Origin: Methanobacteriota archaeon | GTDB lineage: Archaea; Thermoplasmatota; Thermoplasmata; RBG-16-68-12 | NCBI GenBank assembly: GCA_005878415.1 | Contig: VBMM01000173.1 | Location: 1-23,354, forward strand | Direction of reading: 5' to 3' | Length of the DNA stretch: 23,354 nt | Shown here: positions 21,892 through 23,354 of the stretch, one piece after another | Numbering within the stretch: the first letter of the stretch is position 1 | Layout: each line of letters starts with the position of its first letter | Position numbers and translations under genes: made by a program | Notes under the pieces: model-generated | The model's database searches: none | Told to the model about the DNA's origin: nothing | Seen by the model: only the letters and a program-made list of their open reading frames with translations

Positions 21892-23354
21892 GCTCCTCGC
21901 GCGTCCCGCCGTTCGCGGCGGCGTGAATCGGCATCGCGTACACCGGCACGCCGGGCACCCGCACTTCGTTCCGCTGTCCCGGGATCTCTCCCCATGGATC
22001 GGGGTCCGATACGGGTCCCGCGACGAACGTCCAGATCACGTTCGCCACGAAGATGACTTGGCCGAAGGCGACGACGAAAGCTCCGAGCGTCGCGAGCCAG
22101 TTCAACGTCCACAGCGCGGGGTCGTAGTCGTACACCCGGCGCGGCATGCCCTCGAGGCCGAGGAAGTGCATCGTGAAGAAGACCAGGTTCATACCGACGA
22201 GGGTGAAGGCGAAGTGCCAGCGGGCCAGCCTCTCGGAATACATGCGCCGGGACATCCGAGGGAACCAGAAGTAGAATCCCGCGAAGACGCCGAGGATCGT
22301 GCCTCCGAAGAGGACGTAATGGAGGTGGGCGACGACCCAGTAGGTGTCCTGGAGCGGATAGTCGAGCGGGATCGGCGCCTGGAAGACGCCGTTGATGCCG
22401 CCGATGACGAACATCGCGACGAACCCGACGGCGAAGAGCATGGGCGCTTTGAGCTCGATCGCTCCGCCCCACATCGTCGCGATCCAGTTGAAGATCTTGA
22501 TCCCGCTCGGAACGGCGATCGCGAGCGTGATGACCATGAACGGGAGGCGCGCGGAGATCGAGATGCCCGTCGTGAACATGTGGTGCACCCATACTCCGAA
22601 CGACAGGAACCCGATCGCGACGGTCGAGAGGGCGATCGCCTTGTACCCGAAGATCGGTTTGTGGCTCATCCGCGGGATGACCTCCGAGATGATGCCCATC
22701 GCCGGGAGGATCATGATGTACACGGCGGGGTGGGAGTAGAACCAGAAGAGGTGCTGCCACATGATCGGATCACCGCCGACGGTCGGCGAGAGGAACGCGG
22801 TGATGCCGTGGCGGTCGAGCAGGAGCACGAACAGGCCGGCCGCGAGGACCGGGGTCGCGAGGAGGACGAGGCTTTGCGTGACGAGGATCGACCAGACGAA
22901 CAGCGAGAGATTGCGGAACGTGATGCCCGCGGCCCGATGGCGGAAGATCGTGACGAGGAAGTTGATCGCGCCTGCGGTGGACGAGATGCCGAGGAGCTGC
23001 AGGCCGACGATCCACATGTCGATGCCTTTGCTCGGATCGTAGACGCTCAGCGGAGTGTATCCGGTCCAACCGATGTTTGCGGCGCCGAGCCACATGATGA
23101 CGCCCGCCGCGGGGATGAGCCAGAAGCTCAGGGCATTGATGCGCGGGAACGCCATGTCCTTCGCCCCGATCAGCGGAGGCACCATCAGGTTCCCGAAGCC
23201 CGCGAGGATCGGGATCGCCACGAGGAAGATCATCGTGGTGCCGTGCATCGTGAACAGTTCCGTGTACGTGTTCGGGTCCACGATCGTCGGGCCCGGATAC
23301 GCGAGTTCCGCGCGCATCAGGAGCGCGAGGACCCCGCCGATGAGGAAGAACAGG
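21857..23354 (-). CDS. Cytochrome c oxidase subunit I, A2-type haem-copper oxidase (5' partial)
   Basis: This is the catalytic subunit of a terminal oxidase that reduces O2 to water and pumps protons. The frame runs through the window edge; the MRAELAYPG methionine at 23317 is internal. Visible ligands: low-spin haem His in TMHGTTMIF, CuB His and the cross-linked Tyr in WFYSHPAVY, the CuB His pair in VWVHHMFTTG, and the haem His pair in VVAHLHYVLFGG. The K-channel Lys is in VPSGIKIFNW and the D-channel Asp in GAKDMAFPRIN. YSHP replaces the GHPE glutamate motif, which marks the A2 subfamily. The C-terminus after GPVSDPDPWGE extends about 40 residues and overlaps the coiled-coil gene. It indicates aerobic respiration. 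Confidence 0.95.
   Translation of the reverse strand, partial: LFFLIGGVLALLMRAELAYPGPTIVDPNTYTELFTMHGTTMIFLVAIPILAGFGNLMVPPLIGAKDMAFPRINALSFWLIPAAGVIMWLGAANIGWTGYTPLSVYDPSKGIDMWIVGLQLLGISSTAGAINFLVTIFRHRAAGITFRNLSLFVWSILVTQSLVLLATPVLAAGLFVLLLDRHGITAFLSPTVGGDPIMWQHLFWFYSHPAVYIMILPAMGIISEVIPRMSHKPIFGYKAIALSTVAIGFLSFGVWVHHMFTTGISISARLPFMVITLAIAVPSGIKIFNWIATMWGGAIELKAPMLFAVGFVAMFVIGGINGVFQAPIPLDYPLQDTYWVVAHLHYVLFGGTILGVFAGFYFWFPRMSRRMYSERLARWHFAFTLVGMNLVFFTMHFLGLEGMPRRVYDYDPALWTLNWLATLGAFVVAFGQVIFVANVIWTFVAGPVSDPDPWGEIPGQRNEVRVPGVPVYAMPIHAAANGGTREEPSGESGRPRVP

Noticed and set aside
1..23354. CRISPR arrays, tRNA or rRNA genes, insertion sequences
   Set aside because: No regularly spaced direct repeats, no cloverleaf-like conserved tRNA blocks, no rRNA segments and no transposase motifs were seen on either strand.

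Overview
The window looks like a piece of a high-GC archaeal chromosome, most likely from an aerobic member of the Thermoplasmatota. Three things point there. (1) The tRNA CCA-adding enzyme is of the archaeal type. (2) Several genes have an AT-rich TATA-like box centred 27-28 nt before the start codon and no Shine-Dalgarno sequence, the arrangement of leaderless archaeal transcripts, while genes inside operons carry GGAGGT- or GGTGA-type ribosome-binding sites. (3) The neighbours include archaeal membrane families (DUF1616, DUF2085-like, MarC) and a haem-copper oxidase subunit I. The lineage is inferred from these features; no phylogeny was run.

Positions 1-15430 form a large surface-glycan locus. 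It opens with the 3' part of a radical SAM protein, followed on the + strand by a tightly packed run: a glycosyltransferase whose N-terminus is missing, a second glycosyltransferase, a polytopic membrane protein with a GT-C-like or polymerase-like look, and two related glycosyltransferases. Next comes a strand-switching middle part: a beta-propeller protein resembling the N-terminal domain of plant GINT1 (-), a glycosyltransferase (+), another glycosyltransferase (-), and an FAD/NAD(P) oxidoreductase overlapping an ATP-grasp ligase by 59 nt (-). The locus ends with a MOP-family flippase (+) that has its own promoter. Together these fit assembly of a lipid-linked glycan, a decoration step, and export. 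No oligosaccharyltransferase or sugar-nucleotide gene lies in the window.

Positions 15545-18131 hold four short + strand genes: a DUF1616 membrane protein with a sequon-rich outer domain, a 47-residue YHS-domain metal protein, a DUF2085-like membrane protein lacking two family cysteines, and an unrecognised membrane protein with a beta-rich outer domain. Three of the four have clear leaderless-type promoters.

Positions 18144-23354 are mostly housekeeping: the CCA-adding enzyme, a MarC-family membrane protein, an unrecognised 74-residue basic protein, a long coiled-coil protein read divergently from it, and the C-terminal part of cytochrome c oxidase subunit I (A2-type by its YSHP motif), whose 5' end is outside the window. 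The 306-nt divergent region between the 74-residue protein and the coiled-coil protein carries two TATA boxes and a cluster of TGTC/GACA half-sites that looks like an operator.
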